Positions 1-12,200 of a DNA stretch of 64,000 nucleotides are shown piece after piece. Position numbers and translations under genes: made by a program. The notes under the pieces were generated by a model. The model did no database searches. It worked only from the letters and a program-made list of their open reading frames with translations, and was not told where the DNA came from. Within the stretch, counting starts at the first letter, position 1, and every line of letters starts with the position of its first letter. This DNA is from Pyrocephalus nanus (Eukaryota; Chordata; Aves; Passeriformes; Tyrannidae): the NCBI GenBank assembly GCA_038380795.1, contig CM076264.1:15002001-15066000 (forward strand), read 5' to 3'.

Positions 1-3000
1 AACTTTCATTATGGATAACATAGATAGCAACATATTCATAGTAGCAGCTGCTGATAGAAGGCAACTGGTGGAGTAAGAGAGCTACTGCCATTTTTCTCTG
101 CCTTGTACTTTGCTCATATATCTTGTCCAGGTAAATGCTGTGATCACATCCATTTGCCATCTCTTGGCAACCTTCATTTCTCTTCTACGTTCACGATGGT
201 ATTCTGTGACTTAATTTTGTCCACTGCATGTCCTGTTTTTGAGCTAGCTGTCCTACTTAGTGGCAACTACATCCCCATGTATCACTGATGAATGATTTCC
301 TAGATGAATGTTTGTTATAAATCTATTCATTGATCTTCCTGACTTGCCCTGAAATATTTAGCACCTTATATATTTCTCTGTGCTAAAAAAAAATAAAAAA
401 TTAAAAAAATCCTTAGAGACTTTTTTTTCTGCTCTATACATCACTGTTGGCAGGATGCATTTTTTAAACACTTGAAGAGACAGATGAGCTGATTCTTCAG
501 AAAGTTACAAAAGTTATGAGACACTGCAACCCAGCTTTGTTCTCCAATCCCCCTTTTCTCACCACCCAAGATATAAACACCTGTACCATATTTATCCCTG
601 GTTTTGCTGGAATTTCTTAGTCTTCAGAAAACAGCATTTCCAGTGGGATACATCTACATTCTCCATGTTTGTTTCGTGCTCAGACTTCAGTTTCCTTGAA
701 GCAGTTTCCTTAACACAAACACAAACCTCCCATATTTATATCCTTGGATATAAACGTAGTGGGAGCTGTAAATGTCAAGTGCTCAACCACTGTCATGCTT
801 GTGGACCACTTATGGAAAGCTTCTTTCAGGCTGCCTGTAACCAGTGCTGGTGGCATTATTAGCTCTCACAAGCTCATGTTTCCCCTTGCAGTAGCATGGA
901 TGTTCCTGCCTTCCTCTGCTGTATAATTGGGATAATTCATGCTCATAGAGCACCAGGAACATTCTAACCCCTAACCAAGCTACTCCAAATGTGAATGTTA
1001 TGAGCGCAAGGTCAGGGAATCACATCCAGCATGCAGGCAGAGAAGTTGCAGTTAAACAGCATATTATTGGCCGGAGTGGGTAAAACTGACCCTGGCCTCT
1101 CCATTAGGTATAGGAGGCAAGTGCCAAGAGCTCTTGTTATATTGTGCCACCTCTTGCAGTGGCAATATAAGATGTGGGAACCGTTTGTGGAGATAATTTC
1201 CTGAGCTGAAAGGGGAGGGCTGAATGAAGGGCCTTGCATACAGCCTTTCTCCTCACCAGTACACACACTATGATAGTTGTCATAGTGGTGGTAAATCTAA
1301 AAATGGGATATTGGCAGTGCCTCAGCATCAAGGTCAGTTCTCAGCTATGCCTGTAATTTCCATTCTACAAATTCATTCCTGCTGCAAAGAGATTATAGGC
1401 TTGTGACAGACAGCTGTCTTCAAGGGTATCACTGAATCCTTTATCAGTTAATTTAAAAGGTTTTGTTCAAGTCGGGACCATGATTTATATAGTTGAATTT
1501 AGCATTTTTTCAGCCTTTTGCAATGAAGCTTTGTTTTTCAAGTTCTTCACTAGAGAAATGTTAAAAAGAAAACGGATTTCTGTAGTGTGACCTACACACA
1601 TGACATAAAATCGGGAAGACTCACAGTTTGGAGGAGTGACTTACACTTTATTCAGTAGGTAAATAATGCTTTTCTTAAGTAACACTGACTACTCTTCTGC
1701 ACTTGGAGTTGCAGAAACTCAAGACTGTCACTGTCTATCTTCTCTTTCTTCTTCTATTTATTCTGCAGAAGCCAAGCTCCCTCCATAACCTAATTAAGGA
1801 AATTGTAGTCTCTGCATTTTACAGTAGTGTGGGTTCAGTGTAAAGAAAAAAATCTTTCTTATGCAACACTGCAATATAGATTGTTATGCCCTGGAAAGCA
1901 ATAACAGTGATAGGAGTTGTGATTAATATACCTCATAATCAACATAATAGAGACATATTCAGATCAGTAAGACAACCCGGATGATGATTATGAATGATTA
2001 ACAGAAAGTTTTCATCCAAAATCATGGATTGAATATCAAGGACAGAATCTGAACTACCTTATTCTTAAACTATTGTTGTTTCAGGCAAAGAACAAAATTT
2101 CGCCTCCTGTGCATTATTGTTTTCTTCATTCTCCTGGGTTGTATGCTGCTCAGGGCTGGGACCTGTTACTGCTTGTTGCTCTGTAAAATTCCAAGCACGC
2201 TTCTGGGTCTTGTAATAAATAATAAAAAACAGTCCTAAAAACAGAGAAATGGAATTGCTTTCAAACAAGGATTTTTATGCTTTGTGTAACACCAACTTCC
2301 ATGTGTTTCTCGAAGTATTCCTTATGAATGTAGTTGCTTTTGATAATTACATTGCAGAAAAAGGAAACATTCATCTGTCTACTGTGCAAATGTAAGCTAA
2401 CATAATAAATGCAGTCTTTCTCCTGTGCACATATCTTTTTACAGCATCATTTAGTTTACATGTAATTGCTGTTCTTCTATCCTGAGTTAAATTAACATTG
2501 AATAATTGCAGTGCGAGGTCAAAAATCAATTAAATTGAAATTACAGTTATTTGTTTAAAAAGCTCAAGTAATATTTTGTATCACGAGTCTCTTAGGTGAC
2601 AGGTCAAATAGGTTAATCAGCAACCAGTTTTCTCTGCAATCCTGACTCAAATTTGCCTTTAGCACGAATGATAGAAGAAGAGTCCTGCATATCTACTTTT
2701 GGTCAGTAGAAAAACAGGTCAGTTTTGCAAAAGTTATTGGCATCTGCCACTGCTTTGCTACTAATGTGTCTTACTGGACCTGAATAAAATGGATTTTCAA
2801 TAGTGGAGAACGATATTGTGTGTGCCTGAATGAACATATCTGGCTTTCTTGCTCATTCAGAAGTTTGAAATGTCTCAGGCCAAACACTGTGTTATACCAT
2901 CTTTTGGGGTCAAGATTTTTCACCTAAACCCCAGATTTTCCAAGTAGCCCTTGCCTGTCAGCAAAACAGTCTCTTGATTTCTCAAACTCTCCTCTTTCTT

Positions 3001-3702
3001 CCTCCCTGAACTGTTGGGATTTTTTTTTGTAATTCGTCCTCATTTCCTGCAACCATCAGAATTGTAAAGCAGTTATTGTAAGGGCCTTACAAATCACTGC
3101 TTCTGATTTTGAGGCCCTTTTACTTTCCCATCCTGCCTCTTTCTCCATAGAGTCAAGGTGAAGCGAGAAAACTCAGACACCTATAGGGAATCCATTCGAT
3201 ATGGACACCAGGAGCAACCTCAGTGCCAGCAGCTGAAATAGGAAATTCAAAGAAAGATGTTGTCTAGATCATAAATGACCATTTCCCACATGTCTCTTGG
3301 GAAGATGTGGTGGTGGTATGTCTGGAAGTTTGTTTGATTATGCTAAATTGCTTACTGGCTATTATTCACTGACTTGGTATATGTTATTGTTGTTGTTGAA
3401 TGCAATTGGAAACTGAAGACCTAACTACTGATGACACTAAAACTATTGATAATTATCTATTTTCTCTAAATAAATAAAGCATAGTATTCTTTGCTGTACT
3501 CTATGAAAATGATGGTGACTTCAGCTAGGTGCACAGTGAAATGGTTTAAGCTTGATTCAAAACATAGATAAATGTTTAAGATACCCAAATGGATGGGTTA
3601 GGTTTCAGGGGGATCTCCTGGATTAACAAGTCCATCCTACTGTCTTGGGCAACCACACTCTCTAAAATACCTGCTCCATCTCAAAAATAGAATGGCATCT
3701 TG
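1..3702. other. AT-rich non-coding DNA, no gene seen
   Basis: No open frame here is longer than about 84 codons, and none shows a recognisable domain or a convincing pair of splice sites. Short A- and T-runs occur (for example near 385-410 and 421-428). I see no retrotransposon end, no CpG-rich promoter-like patch and no structured RNA. The interval ends at the CR1 fragment that starts at 3703. It is best read as intergenic or intronic sequence. Confidence 0.7.
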
Positions 3703-4213
3703 TCATGGAATCAGAGAATCATAGAATCAGATGGGTTGGAAAGGACCTATGAGATCATCAAGTCCAACCCTTGGTCCACTACCACCACAGTTACTAGACC
3801 ATGGCACTCAGTGCCACATCCAGTCTCTTCTTAAAAACCTCCAGGAACGGAGAATCCACAACCTCCCCGGGCAGCCCATTCCAGTGCCTGATTACCCTCT
3901 CTGTAAAGAATTTCTTCCTAATATCAACCTAAACCTCCCCTGGCAGAGCTTAAGACCGTGTCCTCTTGTCTTACTGAGAGTTGCCTGGGAAAAGAGACTG
4001 ACCCCCAACTGGCTACAACCTCCTCTCAGGGAGTTGTAGAGAGTGATGAGGTCTCCCCTGAGCCTTCTCTTCTCCAGACTAAACAACCCCAGCTCCCTCA
4101 GCCTCTCCTCATAGGACTTGTGCTCGAGTCCCTTCACCAGCCTGGTTGCTCTTCTCTGGACCTGCTCCAGCACCTCAATATCCTTCCTGAACTGAGGGGC
4201 CCAGAACCTACCT
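3703..4213 (-). mobile_element. CR1 non-LTR retrotransposon, 5'-truncated 3' fragment
   Basis: Read on the minus strand, this interval runs from the reverse-transcriptase C-terminus through the short 3' UTR to the CR1 terminus. The plus strand at 3716-3729 reads AGAATCATAGAATC, the complement of the ATTCTATGATTCT repeat that ends CR1 elements. The preceding 3' UTR complement (GGTTGGAAAGGACCTATGAG, 3734-3753) is the familiar CR1 tail. The 5' truncation falls near 4213, just beyond the complement of the 'gggcccctcagttcaggaagg' block. About 510 bp remain of a roughly 4.5-kb family, which is typical because most CR1 copies are heavily 5'-truncated. CR1 lacks a poly(A) tail, and none is present here. 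The copy is dead, since it lacks the endonuclease and most of the polymerase. The exact ends are uncertain by about 10 bases. Confidence 0.95.
3892..4173 (-). pseudogene. CR1 reverse-transcriptase C-terminal remnant
   Basis: A 93-codon open stretch on the minus strand matches the C-terminal end of CR1 ORF2. It begins [20 protein letters not shown], continues with [20 protein letters not shown] and then [12 protein letters not shown]. This conserved block lies after the polymerase domain in the CR1 clade. The frame is then lost: the sequence that should continue as [20 protein letters not shown] is still legible further 3' (around 3860-3940) but in another frame, so there is an indel near 3940-3960. 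No catalytic residues remain. The methionine is internal and is not a real start. The stretch is part of the dead CR1 copy at 3703-4213. Confidence 0.93.
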
Positions 4214-5647
4214 GTAGATATTGGGGTGATGTTCTAGAACCTGGCACAGGACTGCTGCTCTAGTGGTTGGAAAACATATGCTGGTTCTGATTATATTTCT
4301 TTTGGGTTCATTGCCTTAAATTGTGTTTCTCCAACTTATACATTTCCAGAGAAAGTAGTTTCTACTATGTGTTACTGATCCTAACTGTCTGGTCTAGTTG
4401 GCCAACAGAGTTTTGTTATCGCTATGAATCTGGAGAGATGGTTTAAAGAAAAGAAGAAAAAAAGGGAAAGAACTAAATTCTGTGTTAAAATTCAGAAGAT
4501 AATGGAGTGATGCTTAGCTCCTGCCTTGCCTGTAGCCACAACTGCAGGTTTTTTTCTACACTTGTCCTCTTAATCATTTAGTTTGTTTATTTAGTGGCCA
4601 AGAACATAAGCTTAAAATATGAAACTTGCATCAGTTATCAGGGTTTTCAGTCACTGTTTCCTATAAAAGGGAGGGAATATGTATGTGTAATGCAAATGGG
4701 TAACTATTTGTAAGATTCACACACTGAGACGATAAAATAAAATAAATATTGATAGCTAGGCTATTCTGGGGTTACTTGTTTTCAGTCTTTTGTTTTTGCT
4801 TCCCCTTTCTTTGTTAAACATGAATCCTTCTATCTTACTCTTCTTTCTTCTTCATACTTTTAAATTCCCTTTGCTTTGCTGCCTTTACTTTTCTACAAGA
4901 CAATGCCTGAGTTTCTCTTTCTTTGTTACTGTCTCTTAAAAAAATGTTGTCATTTGCTTTCTTTTCTTAGCTGGATGGCAGGAGTAAAACCACACGGAAT
5001 GGGGAAAAGGAAGAGCAACAACACCCTGTACGCTCAATTTTAAATTGGCCCAAGAATGTAAAAACCACAGAGTACCAAATTCCTATATTTTTCTATCATT
5101 CAGCCACTTACATGTTTTATTTGCAATAGTATTAAAATAGTGGTTTTTTCTCCTTGTTCTTAAATACCCAAACAAATAACTATGTCAACTAATTTTTCCA
5201 AGGGTTTTCAATGAGTTACTATTTAACTCATAAGTATCAAATAAAATTAACAAACTTCTCCAATAATATAATTACTTATGGTCTCTTATATTGTCATGCA
5301 TTAAATTAACCTAGAATACATAATTGCTGTCATTAATACCTCCTGTCTCCTTAATGAAGCAAAAGTTAGAGGCACAAGCTTACCCATTTTGTCTCTAGAG
5401 AAGTGTCTAGACTTGGTAGATGGATTGTGACCCAACTCCAGGGATTCCCCTTCAAACCCATCAGGTCTTACTATTTTTTGCTATGCTAAAAATGCAAAGA
5501 TCTTAATCCCTTTAGAGACGTTGTTAAAGATGGTGCAACTTATAGCCACGTAGGGTGTCAGAGGGCGTCAAACAGGAAGATTTTCTGCCTGCAATAATAC
5601 CAATAAGTAAAGCAGGGCAAAATTAAATGTGTGCTGCCTCTCTTTAG

Positions 5648-5733
5648 AGGTATTTTATGTGCCCGGGACCATAGAGAAAAGAACAATGAGACCTTTTTAC
5701 ATGAATACTCAATAAAATAATAGACTTACAGAG
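5648..5733 (+). other. candidate non-coding exon (splice-site based)
   Basis: An acceptor-like tract (TGTGCTGCCTCTCTTTAG, AG at 5646-5647) and a consensus donor (GAG|GTAAGT, GT at 5734-5735) bound 86 nt. All three forward frames carry a stop inside, so if it is real it belongs to a non-coding RNA or UTR. The next exon-like interval on the same strand (6238-6288) lies 504 nt downstream, which would make a normal small intron. An AATAAA lies at 6819-6824. The call rests only on motif matches, and chance pairs of this quality are expected in a window this size. Confidence 0.12.
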
Positions 5734-6237
5734 GTAAGTTATTTTGAGGATACTAACAGGTGAAATGAAATGAGAATGAACCCACTTAAAGGAACACCTG
5801 AAAAATAAGTTCTGCATTGCATACTGATATAAATTTCACATACCAGCAGGGAACTTCAATGAATATTAGTCTTGTGCATCATGCTTATGTGTGTAAAATG
5901 GGTTTCTACTGTACTTTGGCTTTAAAAACATTATTCACTGTTTCCTAGTACAAAGCCCCAGCAGGCATGCACTTGGCTAGCTAGTGAAGAACTCTGCCCC
6001 AGTTTTCCATAATGCATTCATGAAGGGATTTGTAACAACCAGTGGTTACTGCAGCAGAAAGACTAAAATGTTGTACTGTGGCACTTTTGAAACAAACACA
6101 AAAGTTCAATTGCTACAGCTCTTGCAGGCTAATGATGTGCTACAAACAGTGGCATATTGCTAGCAATGTCTAATCCATACTCAAAGCAGCCATTCATTAG
6201 GATTTGTAATTTCCTTTCTGTATGCTTTGCTCTTCAG

Positions 6238-6288
6238 GTTAAAACTATGGATTCCAGAAGCCTCTGCTGGTGACTCAGCCTCACTGTG
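6238..6288 (+). other. candidate 51-nt exon (splice-site based)
   Basis: A long pyrimidine-rich acceptor (TTCCTTTCTGTATGCTTTGC then TCTTCAG, AG at 6236-6237) and a strong donor (GTG|GTAAGTA, GT at 6289-6290) enclose 51 nt, a multiple of three. One forward frame is open across it (second base onward, LKLWIPEASAGDSASL); the other two contain stops. A symmetric small exon like this could be a coding cassette, but I recognise no protein in it. It lies 504 nt downstream of another exon-like interval that has stops in all frames, so a shared transcript would more likely be non-coding. This rests on splice-site motifs only. Confidence 0.15.
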
Positions 6289-9200
6289 GTAAGTACCTGA
6301 GCCCCATAGGGCTCAGTTCACTCAGAGCTTTGTGGAGAGTCCCCAGCACACCTACTTTGCAGCTCACTACATCTCTCAGCTCTCTTTCGTGCAGATCAGC
6401 TGTCGTTTGAGCATCTGTGATGAGGACAGGAAGGCCAAAGGGCTCATCGGCATATCAACAAAATGTGAAGCCTGGGACTGCAGCAGACAAGCCTGGAGAC
6501 TGAGCAGCAAACTCACGAGCAACACGAGGCTAGAGCACAGTAACTGCTAAGCAAGAATAATTAGGTCATTAAAGACAAGCTGGGCTTAGTAGAAAGTGAA
6601 GAACAGCACCTCCTCGGCCAAGAAAACTTGGCTTATCAAAATTGGTGTCCTCCCCAACCCTTCTTTCTTTCTACCTCACTTTTACACTACTGAGAGCTTT
6701 CTTCTCTCTCTCTTTTGACCAATCTGTTCCTAGCAGTTCACAAACCTCTAGTTCTCAGTTTCATACTCCCCTTTTTCATCCTTGAATTTTTTCTATCTTT
6801 CCAAAACCCTCAGTATTAAATAAAGATGTGGCTTCCAGCTGTATGAGGAAGAGTGTGGAAAAAAGTTGGAAAAAAACTTTATCATACTGAAGATTTCTTT
6901 TGAAATTGATATGGGAAGGTATATACAGAAATAGGTGCCATTTATAGGCATCTCTCTCTTCATGCAACTTAGACCTCTCTTTGAACCTGACATCATCAAA
7001 AATAGAGTGTAGAAATCTGCTAAGACGCTAAAGTATTCATTAACAGGAGAACACGTCTTATGAGTGACAGCATTGACAAGCTATGTACTGCAACTCACAT
7101 AGCTGGTAGAATGCAAAATGAGATGGATGGCTGCTCTTCTGAAACTTCTGCCCATGTACTCCAGCAAAAGAACAAGGATTAGGGTCCACCTCAGAATGAG
7201 TCTGGCCACTACTCAGAAGCTCAGTCTGGGCACTGCAATGGTAATCAACATCCTCATAAGAAAGGGCATGATCAATACGGCTACACCAAGAGGATCTCAT
7301 TCTCAGTACCAGAAGAAAGGCACTACTCTGGTTGAAATGAGCTTTACACCTAAGAGGAGAACTAACAATAACCACTGTCCAGTGCAACTACGGTGGGATA
7401 CATACATTATGTTACAACGAAGGACTTTGTATTGATAAAACTGTAAATCAGTTTTACAGATTTCACTCTGAAACATGCAAATTCAGTAATTTTTACATTT
7501 GCAAGATTGGACTTGATCCATAATGACTGTATTTGTACTGGATTTCAACCCTTGCAAATACTGGATAACAGCTTTCCTCTGTGTTGTTTTTTGGAACCAA
7601 CCAGATGAAGAATTAAAAAATCTGAAATTGGTAAAAGAACTAAAAACTTCCAGGTGTGTGTGTGCATTAACACTGGCATTGGTGCAGCCAGTCTTTCTAG
7701 AACTTGAATTATGTGTGTACCACTGGAGAAAGTGGGAAAGAGCCTGTAAGGAAAGCCTTTTGTCTTGAATCTCAAAGAGGAGAATTTTTCCCTCAGAAAT
7801 GAAACAAAGCATGTGTTGCAGGTCATGTGTGGCAGCTACAGCAGAAATCAAGCTTCTTAACGTAGAAGTCTTAGGAACTTATGCTTTCCTCATAAGCCCA
7901 TTTCTAATTAATGGGGGTTTTTACCCTGCAATTTATACACAAAAGGTTGTTTTAAATGTATTATTTGTTATTTGATTCTACAACCCCTCTGTTGCTTCTG
8001 CACAGCCTTTGTATTGAACTTATTGTCATGGTGTGATGAGAATGGGATGATCAGGTATTGGGATACTCTAATTTCACTCACATAATTGATGGAACAGAAA
8101 TAGAAATATCAGGGACAAAAGTGGAGGTTTGGAGGAAGTGGTGGAGAAGTTCAATCCAGGAGTTTTAGCTGGGCCTCTTAATACTACAGTTATGTCAATA
8201 AATCCTACTAATAGCAAAAATGAACTGGTTGGGAAAGCACTGTTATCCTTTTTCACTGCAGGCCAAGGAAGTTATTAGTTTGATTTGCAGTCAAATCTCA
8301 ACTAGAGCTGGATGGTTGCCTGGATCCAAAAGTATTCAGGATCACATACAACAAGGGACACGGGGCCCAGGAAACATAGAGACCCAACTGTGTGTACACC
8401 CTGTGGGGTCTTCAGGTTGTAGCAGCAAAGGTATTTAAAAGTCACCCTGCACAAATATCCAGGCTGCACAGGTGCCTTTCTGACCTGAGTCACTGAATCT
8501 TCTGTGCTATTTTCCCTTGTGATAATAAATTAACTTTGAAGTGATAACAGTGCAGGGTGAAGTCCATCTCCAAGGTTTAAAAAAGACTGGTAAACAAAAG
8601 AAAAGGCTTCTGGAAAAAGACAGGTTGCAAGAGTGTGATTGTATTTTTCCAAGTTATTTGCTGCTTAATTATGCATTTCTGTTCCTCCTTCAAATGGGCT
8701 GACTGAAACTCAAAACTTCTCCTCTCAAATGGTGGAATGAACCCACACATACTGGAGCTCAACAAAACCAGCAAAAAGCTACAACTGGATTTTCTTTCTC
8801 TAGAATTACTCCTTAGCTTTTGTAACTCCTACACAAATAACTGTGATATTGTAAATATGATAAAACCCTCTATGTGAGCTGAATAAATTGATTAGGAGAA
8901 AAATAGTCATGTGGGCTGGTCTAGATCAGTTTATTAAGAATTCAATAACTAATTGCTTGCACAGTGGGATGGAAGGAAGAAATAAATACAGAGAGAAATG
9001 TATGTTTGTTTGTGGAACAGTTGATGGGCTGCTGGCCAGGGCAGGCTGAAAAAGACTGCAGGAGTTTTGGATACAGTGAGAACCTATAACTGCTGGTTGG
9101 CATGGAGCAAAATTCAAAGGAAGACATCCACACACTGCGGTGCCTGGAACAATATAGCTGTGGTTCAAGGGTTTCTCTTTTATGGCCTGATTACAAATGC

Positions 9201-12200
9201 AATATAATTAACTTTGCCTTATACTTCCACAGTTCCTTTAACTCAATGATTTCAAAGAATTTTACAGAGCATAATTAAGTGAGGAAACATATTTGACTGG
9301 ACAGCAAAACTTGGAGATGGACCTCACAGCTTTTCAGCCTTTCCTGTCTTCTTTGTTAGGTACATCTCTGTTTGCTGGATTGTGAATAGTAGAGCTGGGG
9401 GGCAAAGCTAATTGGTAGTAAAAAACTGGTTTGTGTGAGGTTAAAAGGGCAAGAGCATGTGCATCTCAGTGGTAGTCTGAAAGAGAGAAGGTGTCACGCA
9501 AGAATAAAGAATCAAGTGAGCACAAAAGGAAAGCTGGAGGTAGAAAATGAGCAGAATGGGTTCGTATTAGCAAGGAACTAAGGGGAAATGTGACAGTTTT
9601 GCTGGGAGAGTATGGCACATCAGGGTGGTTTTTAAAATATTCTTTGTCCACAGCAGCTCAGAAGTCTTATCTCCCTTAATAGTAAACTTTTTTCCTTGGT
9701 CTTTCTTCTGTCTAAATGAGGTTTGGACATAACTCTAGTCTTCCCCAGCTAATACTAAGAAAATATCTATAGCTTCAGGAAGAAAAAGGAAACTCTTTAA
9801 GTCCTCTTCCTACTATTCATTTTCTGTAACTTTTTCAGCAACAAGCAAAGGGCCATACTCAGTGCACAGACAGAAAACGATAGATTAATTAGCTCCCAGC
9901 AGATCTGCAGTTCCCTGGCCATGCAAGGCCTTCTGTTAAAAAGAAGTGCCCAGTCATTCTCTTTGCCCGAGTGAGTAGAAAAGGGAACAGCTCAACACCT
10001 TCCAGATTTTAGACAAAAAGGAATAAAGGAGAAGTGAGCTGGACTCTTTGCAAATGAGGAAGGAATTTAAAGTAGCACAGTAGTAGTTGAGAAACTGAAG
10101 TATATTCAAAAAATAAGTGGTCAGTTTTCACCAGATAAAGTTGAATCCTAGGCCTGTGGACAATTTAGGTTTTATGCAGAGTAGCAATTGCTACTGCTGC
10201 AGAACAGCTGAAGGAACTGTCAAAAACTCTGAATAGTTTCTAATTGGTTGCTCTGATGAGTCAGCCCACATGTCAGTGAGTTCTTCAAGTCACTGAAAAT
10301 TAAGCAAAATAAGTAGCCTTTTCGAAAATGAGTGTTCTGGCCCTGTTGGTTGCATGGCTTCTTCAGCAATCCGTCCCAGTGAAGCAAAGCAGAGTTTGAG
10401 CAGCATAAATATGTCTAATACAGTTTAAAATACTAAATATTTATCATAATAAAGGCACTACTGAAAACCTAGAGGAGCACAAACTTATAAGAAGCAGACA
10501 AATGCTACTGTTAATTTTTGAAAATAAAAATAGAATGATAAAAAAGAGGCTTGGATCATAGCACTAAAGCTTTAGGAAATTACTGAATAAAATGTCTCAA
10601 GGAATCTGAACAAAAAAGTAAAGGTCATCATGTGGCCAGTGGAGCTGCAGGCAGCAGGGATACGCATGCATCTGTCTGGAGCCAGGTGTGCACCTTTGGG
10701 ATGCTCTCCCAGCAGTCTCTCAGGAGAAGGTATCATCTGCAGCAGGGAGAGGAGAGCCACTCCAACGAGACAGACAGTGATACTCAGCTCATGAATGCTC
10801 ACGATAGGCTTGAAGGTCCTTGATAAAAGGAGCAATGCAATACATATGTGAAGTGTTATTGCTATTTCTGTTACACGGGTTTATTAAATTTAATGAGGAC
10901 ATTGAGGGATTCCATTAATCTTAACCACAATGCCAGTGTGTCTCAACATTTTCTTGATTAAGTCATTGAAAATATAACAGCTCTCAGTGCCTTGTGTTTT
11001 TACACCGTGAGATTATTAAGTGCACTCTACATACAGCAGCATTTATTCATTACACCTAAGTTCTATTCCGGCTCATACTTTATCTCCTCGGCCTCTCTCA
11101 CACTGGAAGAATTTGATCCTATGTAAAGTCCACAAATATATTTTTCCTGTAGTGCTTTGCAGTAAGTGAACATTAATTCATGCTAAATTGGAATGGAGCT
11201 TCCACAGAATTACATATTACATCTACATGAGTGTCCAGGGAGCAGCTTGATTAATATCATTATCACAATGAATAGTAGTGGAATTAATGTGATTTGCTGC
11301 TCACTATAACAGAGAAACATTTAAATTTTACTTTTGGAAGACATCTTCCTTATTTTCCTATAAAAAGTCTTTCCAACTTGCAGGTAGAAAGTGTGAAAGT
11401 GATAGTCAGCTGAGAAGAAAATCCAGCTTTAGGAAGCAGAGACATTGGATTTTCACTTGTTATTAGGCCTGTGGGTTTTTTTAATGTGAATATATGCATG
11501 TCTTACATCTCGAGTTTTTCATGAAATTTGAGATACATTTCACAATCAAGTTTGTATTTGCTTACAATGAATTTGAAAAAACTTCTCCCATACTTCTTGC
11601 CAGCAGTGATACTTCTTTCTTTCCCTGTTATTAAAAAGTTATAAAAACTTAAATAAATAAAATTAGATACAATCCTGCATAATCCTGAAGTCATAAATAA
11701 AAAATAACCATAAAACAAATTTCCTAGTAACCAAGCAGCAGAAGCCCATTCCAGTAAAATACACAATTACTTGTATTATTTATTGCTTAGCATTTCGGTT
11801 CCAGAGATACCTTTTCAAACTACATATATGAGACCCATAAAAATGTAGGAGAAAGTAATACAAATGAAATGAAATTTTAAGTAAAATTGCTGCTTGGCAT
11901 ACCTTGTAATGGACAAACTTCTCCTCTTAATGTTATCAAACTAGTGAAATTTTAAGAATTTGAAGAAGAATACAATACACAGCTTCAGTGTATGAAGACA
12001 TTGGCTCTGAGATACTTGGTCTTTCTTCCAGATGCACATAACCAACGAGAAAAGTGAAAAGGGTGGAGTGAAGGTTGTGCAATTATGAAAACTAAGAATT
12101 GCAAATACGAATGCAGTGTGTTCAAAATGCTTAGAAAGTTAATGGTCATAAAATTCAGAGCCTGCAAGTTTAACTTGCAGAAAGTATACAAGCTGAGGCT

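Noticed and set aside
7058..7435. Overlapping frames of 105 and 109 codons on opposite strands
   Set aside because: They have no family resemblance or splice signals. A third frame that looks hydrophilic and protein-like has multiple stops.
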